DNA of 64,000 nucleotides from Liolophura sinensis (Eukaryota > Mollusca > Polyplacophora > Chitonida > Chitonidae), in the NCBI RefSeq assembly GCF_032854445.1, contig NC_088295.1, positions 23,361,385 through 23,425,384 of the forward strand, read 5' to 3'. The translations under genes and the position numbers were made by a program. This document shows, piece after piece, positions 31,801 through 44,139 of the stretch (its first letter is position 1; every line of letters begins with the position of its first letter). The notes beneath the pieces are model-generated. The model ran no database searches, was not told where the DNA came from, and saw nothing but the letters and a program-made list of their open reading frames with translations.

Positions 31801-32190
31801 TGTGTAGATTTTACATTTGTGTTAAACTGCGACGTTATGATCTGTTTTCTGGTATGAATTTAGAATTACTTAAAGATGACGGAAAAAATGTTTTCGTTGG
31901 GTACAGATTTGATAATATGAGGACAGGGCGGGTCACAGGACTGAGTTCCATGTTAGTGAATGTAACGATTCAAAGCCGTTAAAGTACAACCTAAGCTGGG
32001 AACTTGGTCAACCGACAAAGTGTGTGCACTGCCTTCTTTTGCGCGTTCTCTGCCGTTGGTACGTTGTACAATTTACGTTTCATATCGCGTATATTTAATT
32101 GGAAACACTTGACTATTGAGAGATACTGAAGGAATATATATTAAAAAATAACTGGGGGCATGTATTTGGTGGTCATGCATTTTGGCGGTT
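28806..32190. other. Intergenic stretch without recognised genes
   Basis: No supported gene. A start codon in a favourable CCAAAATGGCGG context at 31764 opens a 72-codon plus-strand frame with no domain I recognise. Short imperfect repeats of a CAGGCCCNGAACT type occur near 31.13-31.20 kb. Confidence 0.4.
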
Positions 32191-32197
32191 TAGTAAA

Positions 32198-32560
32198 AGT
32201 ATGGAGTGAGTGAGTGAGTGATTGGGGTTTAACGTCGTACTCAACAATTTTTCAGTCATATGACGACGAAGGAATCAATATTGTGCATGCACGTGTAATG
32301 TGCCTCCTTGTTGCAGGACGGATTTCCACCGCTCTTTTATTTAGTGCTGCATCACTGAGACGACTTACCGAAGGCAAGTAAGCCGCACCGCCCGAGCCAT
32401 TATACTGATATGGGTCAACCAGTCGTTGCACTATCCCCTTCATGCTGGACGCCAAGTGAGGAAGTTACAACTTCCTGTTTTAAAGTCTTAGGTGTGACTC
32501 GACCAAGGATTGATCCTGGATCTACCGGTCCCGAAGCGGACGCTCTACCAACTGTGTAGT
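32198..32560 (-). mobile_element. SINE family B, near full-length
   Basis: Read on the minus strand, a tRNA-like head (CAGTTGGTAGAGCGTCCGCT, then a GGTCGAGTCACACC B-box-like block) is followed by GTGCAACGACTGGTTGACCC, CAGTATAATGGCTCG, CTTGCCTTCGGTAAGTCGTC and CATATGACTGAAAAATTGTT. It ends in GACGTTAAACCCCAATCACT and an (ACTC)n tail. This is the most complete family-B copy in the window. Confidence 0.88.
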
Positions 32561-33414
32561 AAAAGTATGGACAACAATAAACAAAATTGCCATCAGAGAG
32601 CCATTTCACTGGCATAGTGTGAATGCAAGCAATTCCACACGTTGTTTTATTGAATGGATTACGATGTACATGTATCTGTCTATCAGGAACTGAACGTTAA
32701 AAAAAAACAATTAAAATCATCGAGCTGGCAAAAAGATTGTTGTTTTAAAGTCTAGACACTGTATAATGTCTGAAAACACATTAATTCTTACTAAAATAAT
32801 CCATGAGTTAGAAGTATACCTCACATTCAGGGTGTCGTACTCATCGTCTCATCGGGTAATCTTCAGGTAGGTCCTGATCGGAACTCATTGGCCCTGCGCG
32901 TGAACATCGCCCCCCACCCCCCCCCACACACACACACCATCCCTGTTGTCACCCCTTGTGAATTAATCATGAAGAAATGGAATCAAGAACGACTATTTTT
33001 ATTGAATTTGGTATGACACATGGCAGTTTGGAACAGAACCCCCGACGTCGTCCTCGTCGGTAGTGAGAATGTAACATGTTAACGGATGCATTTGCTACTA
33101 CTCAGCTTAGTTCTAGCGTTGGCGATATGCTGATGGTTTCTCCTGTCTCGTTGGCATCTGAGCTGACCGCGTTTCCAGATTCTTTATAGCGTCTATATCT
33201 CTGAGCAATGTACGGGATAAACGTGGGCACAACAGAAAGAAACATGAAAGCTCCAGCCACGTAGAACGCTTCGTCATATCGTCCCAAAACATCAAACATC
33301 ATACCTGAAACACAGACGTTATATGCTTCGTCATATATCTATTAAATCTTCCTTAACTGTATTTATCCCATAAATGTTAATTTTTCCATTTAATAAAGGC
33401 ATGACATATCGTTT

Positions 33415-33913
33415 TAATATGCACCACGTGTAATATAAATTTCGACATTTTGATTTATTCGTGTATCTTTTAATTCATCAAATCGACCAATCAAAAGTTA
33501 CAACTCGGTTGTACAGGCACTACTTTTTCTTGTCTGCAAATGTCAACATGGCCGACTTTCGACCAGGAGATATCGTTAAAATTATAATATTCTTGTTATA
33601 AATATTAACGTATTGAACGATATATTGTATAAAGCAAACTTTTGACATGTCTATGGTATAAAAAATAATTATGTATTTCGTTATGTAAATAAATTTTGTC
33701 TGTACTATATTATACCCTTCCATGTGCTTGTCGTTTACTGATGACGCTTCACTGTAACATGTTTAGTGATATGCGTGATATCACTACTCGGTCGGTCGTC
33801 GGCGCAGTTTCCGAAAAGTTTAAATCGTAATAATGTTCTTCCGCTATAAATTTACCATATGGCATTTATGAGATACATAGGATATGAAATTCGTGCTGAA
33901 AACTACTACTCTC
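33415..33913. repeat. Dispersed repeat, copy 2 (inside the SLC16-like intron)
   Basis: Matches the repeat at 18.6-19.3 kb through GTGTAATATAAATTTCGACA, AAAGCAAACTTTTGACATGT, AATAAATTTTGTCTGTACTA and the AAAAGTTTAAATCGTAATAA block. It ends abruptly at CTACTACTCTC, where the LTR-like sequence begins. Confidence 0.7.
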
Positions 33914-35230
33914 TGTAACACTTTTATGTTACCGTCTTTTGACGTAAGAAAGTATAAATAAATAAAGGACTCCAAACAGCGTCTCCATTCAGACAGTCAC
34001 TCTATTCCACTCACTTCATCACCTTGAGCAGTCCCGCAGCATGTTACTTACGTAATATTAGCCAATCGCTATGCTGCAACGTCATGAATATTAATATAAG
34101 GGAGCTGATCATGTGATGTATACATACACATGTGCTATGATGTAAACAAATGCACGTGGCAAACTATGACAATATCACATCCCCCTTCTTTTGATGAAAA
34201 GCTAGTGGTATTACATTCGTTAACAAATTTTGCTTCTAAAGGACTGCCCAAGTGTACATTTCAAATGCAGCTAATTTCAATTTAAAACAAAATAAAATAC
34301 ACTGAAAACTGTAAGTATTTGTAGTCAGTTTGATACATAAACTTGAGTTGGAGTCAAATGTCAATTTGATATCTGTGGTTCACCAGGTTTTAAAGCTAAA
34401 CACAAATTTATGTGTCCATTAAACTTTCATAAGAATGTCAAAATCACACAATTTGGAACAATTTAACATAGCAAATAAAATTAATCATAGCACTTTGAAT
34501 CATCCAAATCCATGAATCTGAGTGATGGAAAAACTGAACCTATCTGCAAATGCATCACTCATTTCAATGCTGAGGAGTGATGGACTCCAGTGAACTGAAT
34601 AGAATGCACACACTAATCACATGATTCACAAATTCACTGTTGGAGTTAGAATTTGCATTCTGACTAAAATCTGCCACTGAGAGCAACTCAAACTATGCTC
34701 ACAATAACACACACACACTTCCACTTTATCCAGTTATGAAATCAGATAAAATCTTGGGCTTAATACGTGGACCAAAAACGTGAGAACTGTGAAGTTGGTG
34801 ATGTGTCAGGTGGTTTCGGAGGATGGTGGATTTTCCAGCGGTGGAGGTGTCGAGCCTGTTGATTTGTTGTTCGGGCTGTTGGCTAACGGTGCTTGTTTGG
34901 ACGGAATGATGCAACGACGGTTCCGTTGATAATTTCCACCGTCAGATGTGGAGACAATATATGGTCGTGGTATCTCGGCTACTTTCTCACTATCGTTCGG
35001 TTTCCATTTCCACTGAGTTGTTGCATGTACACATCCTCTCCTTCCCTTAAAGGTTTTTGAGATTGGGTGTTACGGTTATGGTATTTCTCACTGTTCATCC
35101 GTTTCTTTAAAAGTCGCCTTTGTACATCTTTTGCGTTTTGTACTGATGGACGGAGCTGTTTTTTGTTGGACTGGTAGGTTGTCTCGAAGACGACGACTCA
35201 CATTTTTAACAATATTGTAGTCTGATAGGC
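33914..35230 (-). mobile_element. Ty3/gypsy-like LTR retrotransposon, 5'-truncated remnant
   Basis: On the minus strand, fragments of the C-terminal end of a polyprotein are readable: SRRLRDNLPVQQKT, DVQRRLLKKRMNSEKYHNRN, LREGEDVYMQQLSG, then AEIPRPYIVSTSDGGNYQRN with a following RR. These are typical of the region after the integrase core in Ty3/gypsy elements. They lie in different frames, so the copy is decayed. Downstream comes a purine tract (AAAAGAAGGGGGA) and then a sequence from TGTGATATTG to GTGTTACA (34179 to 33914, 266 bp) that fits a 3' LTR with TG...CA ends. No 5' LTR, gag or reverse transcriptase is present. The LTR ends are inferred from motifs. Confidence 0.75.
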
Positions 35231-36872
35231 ACCATGCAGACTGAATAAGTGCCACTGACACTATTTTGCGGAATGGGAATCTGACTGCTAGTTTAACTTT
35301 TTTAACACATTAACAAGTATATATTTTAGCAAGTTCAATTTTGATTTGACCTTCGGATTTTTTGGAAAGTTTTTCGTCAATAGCCCTGAAATCTCTTCTT
35401 ACCTGCAAAAGGTGGTCCGGCTAAGTTGCCCACCCCTTGGAACATCATGACGATTCCGCTCGTAACTGCTATCGTTCTCTGTCCCCAGGTACTCGATCAG
35501 TAATACAGTACATAAAGTGTAATCGCCGATACAAGAACCCAAAGAGGCCGGATACAAAAGCCATAGAGATCAACGTGGTGCAGAGAGGAAAAGCCGCCAC
35601 AACAAGACCACTACACATTATTGACAGGCCGTACAAAGTTGCGTTATGAATGAACCGCCTATCTCCGAGGGGCACCGAAGACAACTTGACCAATCGTGTC
35701 CAGGATACCGACGATTGACAGCAGAAAGGAGGCGGAGGTGGGGTCTATTCCCATCAGGACTGCCTTGTCCACAAGAAACATGTAAGGAACGTCAAGCCAG
35801 AAAAAGAGAACGAAATTATGAAGTAGAAAAAGGGTAAGCCACCAACCCTTCTTGGTAGCACGTACAGTTTGATACATGGACACAAATGGGTTGCACAGGG
35901 CCCTGCTTCAACGCCCCTGTCTTTTTCTGCTTTTTGTCCCCAGTACAGACTTTATCGGACAGGACATGAACGTTTAACTCTGGACAACTAGTCGAGTCAC
36001 CGTTGGCTTTGGCCTCACGTAACTGTTCACTTTTGCAATCTGCATGGGCTAATGCCGGCGTGCTGCCAAAGGGTGTGTCAATACGACAGCTACTGTACAC
36101 CATCAACACCTGCTCACCACCAAAGCCCGTCCTTGTGGTGACCAGGGAACTGTCCGTCCGAACAGCATGGACAGACGGACGACCGTTTGTCGGTATTAGG
36201 CCACTTGTCCCGTGATTGTTGTCCAGTTTCCATTCTTCATCTGTAAGGCTCTCATCGCATCCATCCCTAAATGGCTGCGGTCTGAACAGCGCTCCACCCA
36301 CAATGCAATGGAGAACAATGCCACTCATGAGAATCATCATGCCCCTCCAGCCGTATTGCTGGATCATCTGCTGACAAGCGGGTGGGAAAACCAGGGTACC
36401 GATTCCAGTACCACACAGCGCGATTCCCAAAGCCAGAGAACGTTTCTTTTCAAAGTAGGCTGAGACGATTACTACTGCTGGGATGGTCACGAGGGCTATG
36501 CCGGTAGCCGCGATAGTGCCATAAGTAAAACACAGTACGTTAACCGACGGGGCAAAGGCGCTTGCAAAAGAAGCCCCCAGTAGCCATAGCACCTCCCACG
36601 ATTGTCACTGTCCGGCACCCGAAACGCTCCACAAGGATACTAGACAGAGTACCAAAGAGAAGTGTAACGCCGACGAACAACGATCCCACGAGAGCAGTTT
36701 TGCTTTTACTCTCTTCAAAATGGTCGAGTAAGTGTATGTAGACCACCCCGACTGACACCACACAGCCATCGACTAAGGCAAAGCACATAAAGGAACCAGC
36801 TACCACCACCCACCCCCAACCCCCATCCACCACTGGGCGACGTTTCCGCGGTATCGTCTCAGGCCGTGACAT

Positions 36873-39800
36873 CTTCTGTTATACTGTTGCTCACCATTCA
36901 GAGTTCCATGTCATTCTGTAAAAACATTTACAATAAAAAAGAACAATTTTATAATTAAAAACCACTTTACCGTCAAATAACGACGTCTATAGAATGAATA
37001 CTGTAATTTATGCAATTGTAAACACGAATATTCATCCAACAGCTTTGCATAAGTAAACGGTTTTATGAAGTGAATAGAAAATATGTATACCTCAAGTAGC
37101 ATAAAGACATATGTCTTCAGGCAAAACTGCCGTTCTGTTTGGACGGTCGTTAATTCCATCATGCATTAAATGTCAGATGCAATTTACACACCACGCTGCA
37201 AGACCATAACTGGGTGGCGTCAGCGTGTGTATGAAGAGTGCGTGGGAATGACGTGAGTTTTTAATGGTTTACAATGGTGACCGGCATCCGCATACACGAT
37301 TCATCGTGCATGCCCATGACGAAATACCTGCAAAATCATGACGAAATACCTGCAAAATCTGCAAACCTATAAGCACTGCAACATGGGCATTTGCTGTCAA
37401 CACACCCTGCACGAGGGGGATTTAACTCATTTAAATCATTCTCCAGAACATTTAACTTAAATGACGGCAGTTAGTTTTATGAGTGCCATGGAAATCACCC
37501 GAGCTCGTGGTTAATGAGTTCTATCTCCAATCACTTTTAATCATACAACAAAGGTTCATTTGTAGATCTTTATGTCGTCATAAATGACGAATCGAACTTT
37601 CGATTTTGGCACATGCATGCTAGTAGTTACTTTTTTGGTGACAATCCATACAGGTTAAAGTTCATCTTTCGTTGGTCATGTACCAGAATATTGGTGCTTG
37701 CAGTTATTTTCTCCGTCAGAATAGCAGAATTCAATGCATTACTGTACAATGAAAAAAAAATACTCGGTTCATTTTACCAGAAAGTCTGTTGTCTCCGTGA
37801 TGCAAGAATGTATTCTGTCATATTCATATTCTGTCATGTTCAACATAATATCCTGCATGTTAGTTTCACAGAATCTTTGTTGAATTAATTAAATATGTGT
37901 GTTATATTTAACAGAACAACCTGCTGCAATAACGGAATACAAAAATTAACAGATTATTTTTTCAGTGTACACTGACATTTACATGACTTACTAAGCATTG
38001 CTAAACGCATATACAAAGATCACCATGTACATGTTTCAGCCCTAACAACATGCTGGTATTTACAAATGTACAGTTATAGTGAGTACACCTTCAGCACGAT
38101 TATATACATATATCATTCACGGCTTTACTCTCAAAGTGCCAATTTATTATTTGTATATTCTTTCACTTTTACACAGAGAAATAAAAATCAAATGAAGTCA
38201 CATACATACATATTTTGTTTTATTACCTTTACACAGCAACATTCAAACAGAAGTTTCACGTCAAACAAAAATAACTACAGTTTTCTTCGTTCTGCAAGAT
38301 CAGCTTTAGTTTTTATGAAATCGTGAAAACAATTCTTTCACTGACCTACATCCTCTGTCGCCCGACCATGAAAAACACAATGAATTACCCATATATGGCC
38401 TGAATGAAATCTTACTCGCACCTTTGTTTCCAGCCAACGCGTAGCTTAAAGTTATGCTACGTCGCAACTGTCCTTCTGCCTTGGCCCATATCATACCTGA
38501 TTGGCAACATGCAGGCCAGTTGGTGTGTGAAGTAGAGCAGGAGAGCTTTATAGCATTTAGCTATGGAAGCCGGCTAGGGCAATCATCACAGCATCGTGGT
38601 ATCGCATGACGGTGCATAGTACCAAGCCAAGGGATAAGGCGATGTTATGAAGCGGTGGCAAAAAGCGACTGTACAATACAATACCGAGCGGTGGTCATAT
38701 CGTGTCATCGCCGCACCGCTTTGTATCTTCATATCATCACTTCGCGCCATCGTCCCATTACTTCGTACCATCATCTCATCTCATACGATGGAACCATGAT
38801 GTGATGGTGGCTTTAAACGGGCTTCCATATCCCTTAATATATAGCCGGTAGCAGCTTAACAAGTGTTATGCCCAAATGTCGTCTGCCTTATGACAGAGCA
38901 TATACGCATCCCTGGAAATTTTGTAATGTAGTTGGTACATATGTATTGTTCGAGCAAGAACCACCTGTTAAGCACGGCTACCTTTCTATACCTACATGCA
39001 GATCGAGTAACAAATTTAGTCTCACATATAATTACCACACAGGCTCTGTGGCACTATCACCGCATTCCCATACCCGACTTTCCTCCCTAGATGACCTCGT
39101 ACCCTTACGGAGCTGCTACACTGATGGGATATTTGTGAGTAAAGAAAAGAAACTTTTCGAAACTGACCTGAGGGAATTATAGGTGAGGTGTAAACCGAAG
39201 CTTTATAGCCACAAATAGGTCAGCCTCTAGTAGCAAGCTTAATTATGCTATATGCAGGACCGTATTATGCTGCTTGATCAAGTGGCATACGTTACACTGA
39301 AGATGTACATGTACAAAACTACAGTTTGAGCCAATAGGCCTATCATGTAATTTCACGTCAATATTTATTATAACATAGTGACCTTCCTGCAACAATTCCA
39401 CTTATACCGTACAGATACCGACCTTATAGACTGAAGATATTTACGTTGTGCCTGGACGTTACTGAATGCTGCTACGGCACAAAAAGGTCTGTATATATAT
39501 ATATACCTCTCATGCAAGCCGTGTGTACTCAGTCGGCTCTACACAGGTCTAATTTTGTACCCGTGCCCTAGTTACCCTGAACAAATATGAAAGAATCTCC
39601 TCAACAGCCATGCCAAATTTCACAACATAAAAAAGAGGCTTCCAAGCTCTGCCTGTAGTCGTGGTACACCCAGCAGATATTTGATTTACAGGTTACACAT
39701 ATACTTGTTAAAAAGCAGCCATGGTATAAGAATCATTTCCTTATCATTCATGGCTGAATAAAGATATTGTAATCGCTGTGTATTGACGTGTTTGAAAGCT

Positions 39801-41140
39801 GATGTCCATTGGACACACACATGTGGTTATGCCTGTGCAAAGGATATACGTCACATAAGCTCCACAAAATGATGACGTAATCAGTATCAGCGTTTATAAG
39901 TATGACGGCGCGAAAAGTCGCGACTGTCGGAAGACATTTGTATGTTTCATGATAGGCTTCCACTCACTTCAATGCCTAAGGCTGCGCGAGCGTTTCAACG
40001 TGTGACTATGGAGAAAGGTATATCACCTCAGGCAATGAAAATATGACTTTACATGATTCACGTGTTATAAGGAGACCGTGCGACTATATATGGGCAACTG
40101 GATGCGACTCGAAGCATCTGCAAGTAACATAACATTTAGCAGTTTCTCGGAGTTAAGCATGTTATTTGTACTTTTCTGCGACTGACAGCATTCAGATGAG
40201 TCTATTTCACGATCTTCACGAGCCCAGTTGAGCACAGAGCATATTCAATTGGTCATTACTTTGCTCACAGATGCCGCGAGTCGCAGTCGACGTAAAGGCG
40301 CGTCACGAAACTACAACTGGTCAGACGACAGATGCTCGATCGAAGGTTTTCACATATTTTTCCACGGTGATGATAGTTATTTCTACTACCAGACGCAGCT
40401 GTTTTTGATGACGTCATCCGAACCTTACTTCATATTTTATCAATATGGGTGTAGGGCATCAGTGACGCGACATTGTGTTTCTGGTTTCTCTAACGGCACG
40501 GCATCGTAAGAATCCCAGATTAAAAGTTGATTTATGGATCAAAATGGCGTTCAGGTCTGTATACACTACTCTTTCGAAATAACCACGGTTGAATTACTTG
40601 TTTTCATTTCTTTTAAGAAACATAATTCGATCATCTCACAAGTCGAGACAGGGTCACCATGTGTAATGGCGGACAGGCTGTTCTTTAATTGTATATAGCA
40701 TAGCCTGCAGCCTCAGCCAACGTCTTTGTGTGACCATATGTCAAAGGCACAGCATTCCTATGACTCAAAACAACTACAAGAAATAAATTAGTGCGAAGTA
40801 CTCATGGGTATATACATGGTGTGTCTCATTTTTTGAAGGGGTATGTATATAAAGGCACAGGGAAGGGAAGGACTTCATACAATGCCATCGATAACACAAA
40901 AACACAGTATATAATGATATAAAAATAAACATACATATGTAAACAGAAAAATTAACCATAAGAGTATCCCAGCTAAAACGTTGAGATGAAATACATGGGA
41001 ACGTTAGGATAGTGATGGCTAAAGACATGTCTTTCAAGCCTCGCGTAGATTTGGTAGAGGAAGAATTAAACAGAGGAAATTGATCCTGTAACCAGTAACT
41101 TAACTGCCATTTTAAAGTCTTATAATTGTTTATTGTTACA
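36873..41140. other. Stretch without recognised genes
   Basis: No exon or family motif could be supported. 38.56-38.80 kb contains many ATCGTACCATCATC-like short repeats in both orientations, related in style to those at 43.35 kb. A GC-richer patch lies at 39.9-40.5 kb with an open frame of 93 codons (40228-40509, plus) that matches nothing I know. Confidence 0.4.
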
Positions 41141-41149
41141 TGAAAACAG

Positions 41150-41375
41150 CATTCTGTTGGCGCACAATCTCCTGAAACACTGACCACAGCATTTTGTTGG
41201 AGTACATTCTACTGAAACATTGACGGCATTCTTTTGGAACATTGACCGCAGACCACATTCTGTTGGAACACTGGCCACTTCATTCTGTTGGGGCACATTC
41301 TGTTGGAACATTAGCCACTTCATTCTGTTGGGGCACATTCTGTTGAAGCACTGACCACAGTGTTCTTTCGGAGCA
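41150..41375. repeat. Minisatellite, about 40-bp unit built on a CATTCTGTTGG motif
   Basis: Clear 40-bp units start at about 41269, 41309 and 41349 (CACTGGCCACTTCATTCTGT type). More diverged or shortened units lie to the left. The motif CATTCTGTTGGNNCA recurs within each unit, so the array probably grew from a shorter ancestor. It keeps a minus-strand frame open for 143 codons, judged non-coding. Confidence 0.85.
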
Positions 41376-41632
41376 CTGTATGATCTCAGCATTATTTCGA
41401 TGCCGTTGGGCATGCAGAAACGTGCTGAACAACCATACCCGTGTCGCCTATGGTAGCAGTGTCTTCTCAAGATGGAATCAATAAAAAGCAACTCGTTTTG
41501 ATCTTGATCAAGCGAAATGTTCGAGGTGGCATTTCCACTGCCGTTTGACACGCATTATTTAGGAATGAGGTGATGACGTGATTGACAGATATGAATCAAT
41601 AATTCCTGACTCAGGAATTGTTCTCCATGTTG

Positions 41633-41781
41633 CTGATACGTGGGAAGGCCTCCCAGCAACATACGGATGATCGTGGGTTTCCCCTGGGATCTGCCCGGTT
41701 TCCTCCCACCATAATGCTGGCCGCCGTCGTATAAGTGAAATATTCTTGAGTACGGTGTAAAACACCAATCAAATAAATAAA
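41633..41781 (+). repeat. SINE family A, 5'-truncated copy
   Basis: Begins at the TACGTGGGAAGGCC region and continues through GTTTCCTCCCACCATAATGC, GTATAAGTGAAATATTCTTG and AAAACACCAATCAAATAAAT. Confidence 0.88.
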
Positions 41782-41839
41782 TGTTGCTGAAATATTATTG
41801 TCGAGGTATAAGGGTTCATATTTCTCACCTGCAAGTATG

Positions 41840-42005
41840 GAAGCCGGAAAAGGACATCTCGCCACGTGGTCCGCGACACGAGGATGGCGAAAATCGCGCT
41901 AATGGTACTATCGTTAGGGCCTGCGGCAAGGGGCACGAGGACTGAGCAAATCGAGCGCGAACGATACCGCCCTCGTGCCGCGGGTCGCGACCCGTTTGCG
42001 ATCAC
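41840..42005. repeat. GC-rich inverted-repeat element, copy 1
   Basis: Starts AAGCCGGAAAAGGACATCTC and contains CGCGACACGAGGATGGCG. Near its right end, the reverse complement reads GCGACCCGCGGCACGAGG, so the two ends are inverted repeats. It resembles the reverse strand of 43.36-43.50 kb. CpG-rich against an AT-rich background. Class unknown. Confidence 0.65.
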
Positions 42006-42159
42006 GTGATGTAGGCCTACGCGCTATAGATCAATAGTAGTAATCTGGAGCGCAGCCCGCTGAAAGAAATTGAAATGTGTTCGTTTGGGACATTCTTAAG
42101 CCTTGCACTACACTCATGAAATGGACAAACGTCCTCTCCCGTTGTATATGCGTGTGAAG

Positions 42160-42280
42160 AAGTCAGCAAACTGCGGATGGTAATGGGTTTCCCAACATAA
42201 TGATGACCACCGTCGTATAAATGAAATATTCTTGAGTGCGCCATAAAAGACCAATAAAATAAATAAATAAATAAATAATC
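42160..42280 (+). repeat. SINE family A, short copy
   Basis: Contains AAACTGCGGATGGTAATGGG, CGTCGTATAAATGAAATATT, ACCAATAAAATAAATAAATA; head and part of the middle are missing. Confidence 0.8.
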
Positions 42281-42957
42281 GATGAGGCAACGTAGGATGA
42301 CCACGACCACTGAGCTACAGCTATGATATATCTGTGTGTATACATGCGTGCATTGTTCACGAGGTTCGTGGTCAATATTTTTTATCTGACGTCAGCAGCA
42401 CGCCAGTTCCGAAGTAAATATATTGATCACGTGATGTTTCTTGTCCGCTGTCATTCATTCAATTTCACTGACGAGGTACATTAGTACAGGGTTTACTGAA
42501 CTGCGTGTACTTTGATCTGATGGTCGCCCTTTCACAACACTGATTCTCCTCTTTCCTGACCCTTTCTATATCCTACTATATCTATGTAATATCTTTGCAT
42601 CTGCACCTGTAATGTATGTTAAAATGAGAGAAATCCAGAATCATAATGTTAACAATTGGTAAGGGTTTTGTCTCTCCCTATTTTCTAATATGGAATTAAA
42701 TATATCCACTGTGTTCATTTCATTGTCCTAAGGGTGTGCATTGCACATCAAAGGCCTACTTTCGAGCTCTACGCGAAATGAAGTCTAATTCACAGACTCT
42801 TTGCACATTGTGTGTAACTAACGTATGGAAACATAGGAAACCCCTGGCTGCGTGACTTACAGGCATGCGGTGGTTCAAAGTATTGCTTCAAACTAGTGCA
42901 ACCCTATGATATTAGAAAATATGCGCTCCCTCCGCCCGCCACATTTCAATATTATAG

Positions 42958-43112
42958 GACGGCGTCCAGAAATATAGAGAAAAGAAACCGGGTAGAGGCC
43001 GGAGGAAACCCATGGCCATCCGCAGGTTAATAGATCTTCCCACGTACGATTGGAGAGGACGCAAGCATGGGCTAGAATTGAACTTACAGCGACCGCATTG
43101 ATCTGAGGGCGC
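42958..43112 (-). repeat. SINE family A, head and middle portion
   Basis: Reverse-strand match: AAACCCATGGCCATCCGCAG, TCTTCCCACGTACGATTGGA, GCAAGCATGGGCTAGAATTG and GCGACCGCATTG. The 3' tail is missing. Confidence 0.7.
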
Positions 43113-43354
43113 ATCAGTCATGTTCTTCATGTAAGTCAAAATCACACTTTAGAGCGAGATTTGCAGGTTGTCCAATAGACTCGTGTTCACGTGTCAGTCC
43201 TATCATTTTGAATTCAATTCACGCTGACAAGAATAATATATCATGAAGATAAAATCTGATAGAAGATGAAAAATTCAGAGAAAAAGGACATGTACTAGAA
43301 TATGTGGTAAAACTAATATAAATGCAGCCTTCTAAACTGATACATTTGGGAGAA

Positions 43355-43505
43355 CGGTACCATCATCATACCATCATACCGGCGCGCGAACGGTACCATC
43401 ATCGTCCTCTCGTGTCGCGCCTGGCGCGTTCGCGCGCGATTTGCACCGTCCTCGTGCCGCGGGTCGCTGGACGAGATGTCCTTATCCGGCTTAAATACCT
43501 GTAGG
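43355..43505. repeat. GC-rich inverted-repeat element, copy 2 (opposite orientation to copy 1)
   Basis: The reverse complement begins AAGCCGGATAAGGACATCTC and includes CGACCCGCGGCACGAGGACG and CAAATCGCGCGCGAACG, about four-fifths identical to copy 1 over about 60 bp. It continues into GGTACCATCATC-type short repeats. Confidence 0.65.
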
Positions 43506-44139
43506 ATGTCAACAGACAAATTAGCTTCAATATACTGTTGGTCGCCAAATAATGTGTCTGTCCGTGCTAATAGTCGTCTCAGCTATGGATTCCTGCTACG
43601 TGTCCGCGTGTGTCATTCCTAGTAAATCCTGACAAGCATGAATCTGGTGGAAAGTGAATAAATTCGAATTCCAACCGCCATCTTTGAATGCATACTCCTC
43701 ACAGTGAAGAGTGTTACTACCACTATTACTACTAGTTTGACCTTTTGATACAAATGTTTTAAGATTAGTCGCACCAGTAATGACTTAGAGGGAACGCATA
43801 ATCAACATTGACCGCTACAAAATTTCACAAACAATTAAAGTAAGCAAGCTGTACAAAATATGCTAATTGCTAGTAGTGTCAGTGGTTATTGGCTGTGAGG
43901 AGCATGCTTTCAAACATGGCGGTTGGAGTTTGAACGTTTCCAGCTTCCACCAATTTCATGTGTGTGAAGATTTACTAGGGATGATACATGAGAACATCTA
44001 GCAGGAATCGATAACTGAGACGACTATGAGTAGGACAGACACACTATTTGGCGGCCAACAGTAGAGTATTGAAGCCAGCATAGGAAGTACACAGGCGTTC
44101 AAGGTAAACTTATGGATCAAGACAGAGCTGTGATAAGCC

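Larger units (their letters stand above)
33102..36872 (-). pseudogene. SLC16 monocarboxylate-transporter-like gene (MFS), exon 1 broken by about five frameshifts
   Basis: Coding exon 1 is 36872-35403 and coding exon 2 is 33304-33102 (stop), with a clean GT-AG intron in matching phase (PPFAG to MMFDVLGRYDEAFYVAG). The N-terminus has VDGGWGWVVVAGSF, the signature of SLC16 transporters, then several membrane helices, a long hydrophilic loop between helices 6 and 7, and a second helix bundle. Family members move monocarboxylates or related compounds, often with protons, across the plasma membrane; the substrate cannot be told from sequence. The frame shifts near 36565 (TTTT run), between about 35910 and 35895, near 35672 (CCCC run), near 35550 and near 35478. 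Three look like one extra base, and reading across each break restores family-like sequence. No independent nonsense codon was noticed. It is either a recent pseudogene or a functional gene with consensus errors. Confidence 0.75.

Noticed and set aside
36565-36570. SLC16 frame break considered as a micro-intron or programmed frameshift
   Set aside because: No splice sites fit, and several similar breaks occur in the same exon, which fits decay or consensus error better.
41120-41551. 143-codon minus-strand frame with an N-terminus rich in possible glycosylation sites
   Set aside because: Most of it is the 40-bp minisatellite; the start is not ATG and no membrane segment follows.
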